Assembly (NCBI GenBank): GCA_030737835.1
Contig: CM060848.1
Span: forward strand, 13,834,416 to 13,898,415
Direction: 5' to 3'
Length of the DNA: 64,000 nucleotides
From: Acorus gramineus
Lineage: Eukaryota; Streptophyta; Magnoliopsida; Acorales; Acoraceae
Position numbers and translations under genes: made by a program. Position 1 is the stretch's first letter. Every line of letters begins with the position of its first letter. Under the pieces are notes generated by a model, which did no database searches, was not told the origin of the DNA, and saw nothing but the letters and a program-made list of their open reading frames with translations. This document shows, piece after piece, positions 60,631 through 64,000 of this stretch.

Positions 60631-62371
60631 GGAAAATGCTTCACAAGCCCCATTACATAGGCCCCATGTAAGCCCCATGAGGTGGCATTGATGACAAAAC
60701 TGATAATACCCTTGAATTCAATTTGTTTAACCTATACCGTATTAATGAGACAGTTAGGCAAATATAGAATTCCTTTTATATCTTTCTAAGTCATCCACCA
60801 CTTTAAAAAATCATTCTGGTTTGCATGTTCATCTCTGGCGACCAATGTCACCACCTTTGAATTCCTCTCGTCCAGTGGGGACTCTATAAAATTTCATAGA
60901 TGGGGTCATTAAAAGTAAAACAAATTTAAATTTTTTAAAAAATATATTTTTATCATATATTTATCAAAATATAAACAATTTTTTTAAAATAAAACAAAAA
61001 CAACTTACGTTAATAAGAAATAAACCATCCATCCGTCCGTCAGTGATCCGCGCATCTGTCGACTTTGCTGGAAGATGAGGGGTCTCAATCAGCCAATCCC
61101 ACGATTTTTTTAGTGCTATTACACACATGTTTTTTTTTCTACCCCGATTCCAGTTTCATATGCGTCCATAGAAAATTAATGGAACATATATTCACATTAA
61201 TATATGTAGCGCCGCCCCTGCTCTCGTCGCCTCTGCTCTCGTCGCCCTCTGTTATATGAGAGGTGGTTTGATTACTTTTCAAGCCTTTCTCCGACCTCCA
61301 CCTCTTCTAACCTCCATCTCCACCGTTTTTTTAAAATTTAGATACATTTCAAATATATCTAACAAACCAATTGCATTAGTTTACGTGATATTTTTTTATA
61401 TATTTTTGTGATATGATGTTTTAATGTTGAAGTTTGATTATGGAATGTTGTTGTTTAATATTTAAAGTCAGGTACATATTTATAATTTTATTGGACTTAT
61501 ATGCATTAATTTTTAAAAAATAATTATATTCCAAACTAATCTATATATTTATATTTTTTTTTATAAGTTACTTACATTTATGAATGTAACTGATTTGTTA
61601 TATGAATATATTGTAGAAGTTAGTTACATTCACAAATGTAACTAACTTTTTTTGTGCAATTGATCGATTTGGCTATCATTTTCAATATCTGTCGATTCAT
61701 GTATGACCTTTCTTTTTGTTTGTTTTTGCATTTATTACAATTTTTTTCTTGAATTTGGTGTTTGATATTAAATATGGCAGCCTTTGATCTAGCTTTTGGT
61801 TACAATTTTTTAATTGAATCTGGTGTTTGACGTTAAATATGTTTTTTGAAGGATTTTATGAAGTTTTGATGTCATATTGGCGTATGGTTTTGTTACATTT
61901 TCAAACTAATATGAAACTTTATACATTATATTTTGTAAGCCTGATATATATTTGAACTATTTGTGCAATATATTTCGAAACTAAGTTATATGCACAAAAT
62001 GAAACTGACTTTTTTATTTGATCTTAGTGTTTCGTCAAAAGTCAGTTACATTAATAAAAAAGTTGATATGAAGGTTGAAAAATGTGGAATTTGGAGGAGG
62101 ACTGAAAAGATAGTCGACCACCTCTCATATGATAGAGAGCGACAAAAAAAATCTAGGGGTGGTATCACCGTTCGTCAAAGTTGAGTAGGTTGGCTAGAAT
62201 GATTTTTTTAAGTGATGGATATGTATTAGAAAAAACAGTTGGAAGTAGGGGTAGTTCTGTACTTTGTTTTTTTGCCATTTTGTAATGGACAACTAGGTAG
62301 CCAATAAAAATTTGACACCTCATGGGGCCTATGAGAGGGGCTTATATAATGGGGCCTATGTAGCAGAACTG
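60631..62371. mobile_element. Mutator-like non-autonomous element with 9-bp target duplication
   Basis: Identical TTGAACAAT at 60622-60630 and 62372-62380. Inverted ends: left ACATAGGCCCCATGTAAGCC then CCATGAGGTGGCA; right reverse complement TACATAGGCCCCATTATATA, AGCCCC, then CCATGAGGTGTCA. The interior is AT-rich with a repeated TTAGTTACATTxxCAAATG motif and an inverted pair CTCTGTTATATGAGAGGTGG (61248) / CCACCTCTCATATGATAGAG (62118). No transposase frame. Confidence 0.87.
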
Positions 62372-62549
62372 TTGAACAATTTTCCCTTGTTTTTTTTATA
62401 TTATTAGATCATATTCTCAAAAACTTAAAAATGTATATTTTATTTAACAGTTTCAACATGCAAATTTATAGAGAGGGCTCTGTTACACTCTTCTTTTTTT
62501 ACAATCCAAAAAACAAATCCTATGTACTTCGTTAAAAAAGTTAATAAAA

Positions 62550-62580
62550 AGCGCGCGCGCGCACACACACATATATATAT
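62550..62580. repeat. Compound (GC)n(AC)n(AT)n microsatellite
   Basis: Alternating purine-pyrimidine run GCGCGCGCGCGCACACACAC followed by ATATATATAT. Such runs can adopt Z-DNA or cruciform forms. It also served as the target of the next element. Confidence 0.85.
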
Positions 62581-63092
62581 CACATAGTTGGGCTCTAAAG
62601 CGGACGTCCGTTTTCCAGTTTTTGCGGATGAGTTAAATCACACGAAATGGACGGTGATGGACGATGAGATTAAAAAAAAAATAAAAAAAATTGTACTTTA
62701 TAGAAATTCTAACTCCACCACTGGTTTTAGTGATTTGGAGTTACTTTATCTCACGGTCTGAGGTATAGCAAAAAAAATGTGCTATTTTTTTTTGGCTTTA
62801 TTTAATAAAAAATAGTGAATTTTAATATCATACGTGTAGTGTTGATGTGTAGACAGTATGCACGTCAGTTAGTGCAATGTTGATGTGTATACAGGACATA
62901 AGTCTACAAATAGAAAACCCATTTGCAGTTATTTTTTAAGGGTTTGATTTTCGTGAATTTGAGGGTGAGATACAGAGAGTGGTAAGATTTTTTTTTTTGG
63001 TTTGAATCTCACCGTCCATCACTGTCCATTCCGTGTGATTTAACTCAACCGCAAAAACTAAAAACAAATGTCTGCTTTAGAGTCTAGCTGTG
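62581..63092. mobile_element. MITE with long (about 90 bp) terminal inverted repeats
   Basis: The left end (CTCTAAAGCGGACGTCCG ... TTTTTGCGGATGAGTTAAAT, CACACGAAATGGACGGTGAT) matches the reverse complement of the right end (CTCTAAAGCAGACATTTG ... TTTTTGCGGTTGAGTTAAAT, CACACGGAATGGACAGTGAT). Flanking TATATATAT on both sides would be a 9-bp target duplication, but it lies in AT repeats and so is not conclusive. Confidence 0.85.
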
Positions 63093-63720
63093 TATATATA
63101 TATAAAGTTATGATAGGGTGGATCCATGCGTCTGACTAGCTTAGATGCGACCCAAATCTGGACAGTCTGATCTCATATGGACGGTCCAGATTTGTGTTTT
63201 TTTTTTTTAAAAAAATAGTGGATGATCTAGATCATTCGATCGATCTGGACGGTCTGGATCGTTCTAAGCTTTAGATGGAGGGTTTTTCTCTCTCCTCCCT
63301 TGTAACAAAAAAAAAACATCTCGTTCTCTCATACCTCTCACAGCAGCCCCTCCAAAAACCAACGACATCTCCGGCCACCGCACCTCCATCTTCGGCCATC
63401 CCACGTTTCGGCATCATCTCCCCCATCTCCTCCCCCCTCCTCATCCACAAGCGGCCACAGCCCCTCCAGATCCGGCCATCCACAGCAGCCCTTTGTCCAT
63501 CTCCGCCGCCCTGCACCTCCGGCGCGTCTCCCCAATCTCCTCCCCCCTCCTTTGCGAAAACGACCAACGCCTTCAGATTGTGTCTTGGGTGTTTTTAACC
63601 TCTCTGCGTGTATGTTAAAAAATTGTTGGTTTCTCATTTATTTATTTATTTTTATTATATATGATATTTTTGTTTCAAATATATAAGTTGATTTTTATTT
63701 TCTGTTGTCTCTGTTTCTTA
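63093..63720 (+). other. Region upstream of the FAR1-like fragment
   Basis: 63100-63270 has GATCCxxAC/GTCCAGATTTG-type motifs in both orientations (GACCCAAATCTGGACAGTCT, ATGGACGGTCCAGATTTGTG), probably a MITE end. 63270-63600 is a C/T-rich, GC-rich leader-like stretch whose frames on both strands are low complexity. Confidence 0.4.
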
Positions 63721-63730
63721 ATTTCAAATA

Positions 63731-64000
63731 GATGAGTATTGATGAGAGAGAGTCTGCAGAATGTTTTGAACAAATATTTGAGAAAGAGGGGGTTTGGATT
63801 CTAGATACAGATGTTGGTGTAAAAGGCTTATGCTCACTTTGATGATGTAGTTGTGTTTGACACAACTTATGAAGCCAACCAATATTCCTTAATTTTTGCA
63901 CCATTCACAAGAGTTAATCATCATTTTCAGTCAATTTCTCTTGGTTGTGGAATTTTTAAAGATGGAAAAAATTGAATCATTTGTATAGTTGTTTACAAAA
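63731..64000 (+). pseudogene. FAR1/MULE transposase-like fragment, broken, at the right edge
   Basis: A frame from ATG 63731 reads SIDERESAECFEQIFEKEGV and stops near 63840. In another frame, at about 63827-63950, the translation AYAHFDDVVVFDTTYEANQY, then FAPFTRVNHHFQS and SLGCGIF, is a clear match to the FAR1/FRS MULE-transposase core (FDTTY carries a catalytic acidic residue; FAPFxGVNHHxQS is diagnostic), followed by a stop. So the frame is shifted and interrupted. It may be a decayed transposon or FAR1-related gene; the rest is beyond the window. Confidence 0.75.

Noticed and set aside
1..64000. tRNA or rRNA genes
   Set aside because: None was recognised by eye; the only tRNA-related sequence is the Copia primer binding site. 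A tRNAscan run would be decisive.

Overview
This is a piece of a flowering-plant nuclear genome. The genes are split by introns with GT/AG borders, the intergenic DNA is AT-rich, and plant transposable elements (Copia, LINE, hAT-like, Mutator-like, foldback MITEs) are everywhere. The long repeat-filled introns of the first gene and the GC-rich exons of the second would suit a moderately large genome, such as a non-grass monocot or magnoliid, but the species cannot be fixed from the sequence.

Layout. 1-2870: the 5' part of a Copia retrotransposon on the minus strand (LTR, primer binding site, very GC-rich repetitive leader, gag to integrase running off the left edge), inserted into an older hAT-like MITE. 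3287-19977 (+): a 12-exon gene for an ELL-like RNA polymerase II elongation factor with a winged-helix-like region and a C-terminal occludin/ELL domain. LINE remnants sit in its two largest introns and a small retroposon in its last. 20.85-27.0 kb: no host gene, but several nested or adjacent foldback/TIR elements, one with plant-mobile-domain-like remnants. 27934-31664 (+): a five-exon NPH3/RPT2-like BTB protein gene of 665 residues with a G-box upstream and a C-terminal 14-3-3-type motif. 31.7-37.3 kb: intergenic, with several non-autonomous elements. 37619-38431 (+) and 50077-50868 (-): two convergent paralogues of a small C4HC3 (PHD-like) zinc-finger protein, sharing promoter and intron sequence, separated by 11.6 kb of transposon-rich DNA. 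51.2 kb to the end: no intact gene, but several well-delimited transposons (a Mutator-like element with 9-bp target duplications and a captured gene fragment, a hAT MITE with a perfect 8-bp duplication, a second element with 9-bp duplications, another long-TIR MITE) and a broken FAR1/MULE transposase fragment at the right edge.

The four host genes are unrelated in function (transcription elongation, plasma-membrane/phototropin-type signalling, small zinc-finger proteins). They do not form a cluster or pathway. The most interesting content is the structure: two elements with the same captured coding fragment, nested insertions datable by order, a recent inverted gene duplication, and arrays of a GTGTAC-type motif that invert across one element. 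No CRISPR, operon or bacterial-type system is present. All exon coordinates were derived by eye from splice signals, frame continuity and remembered family patterns; no database search was run.
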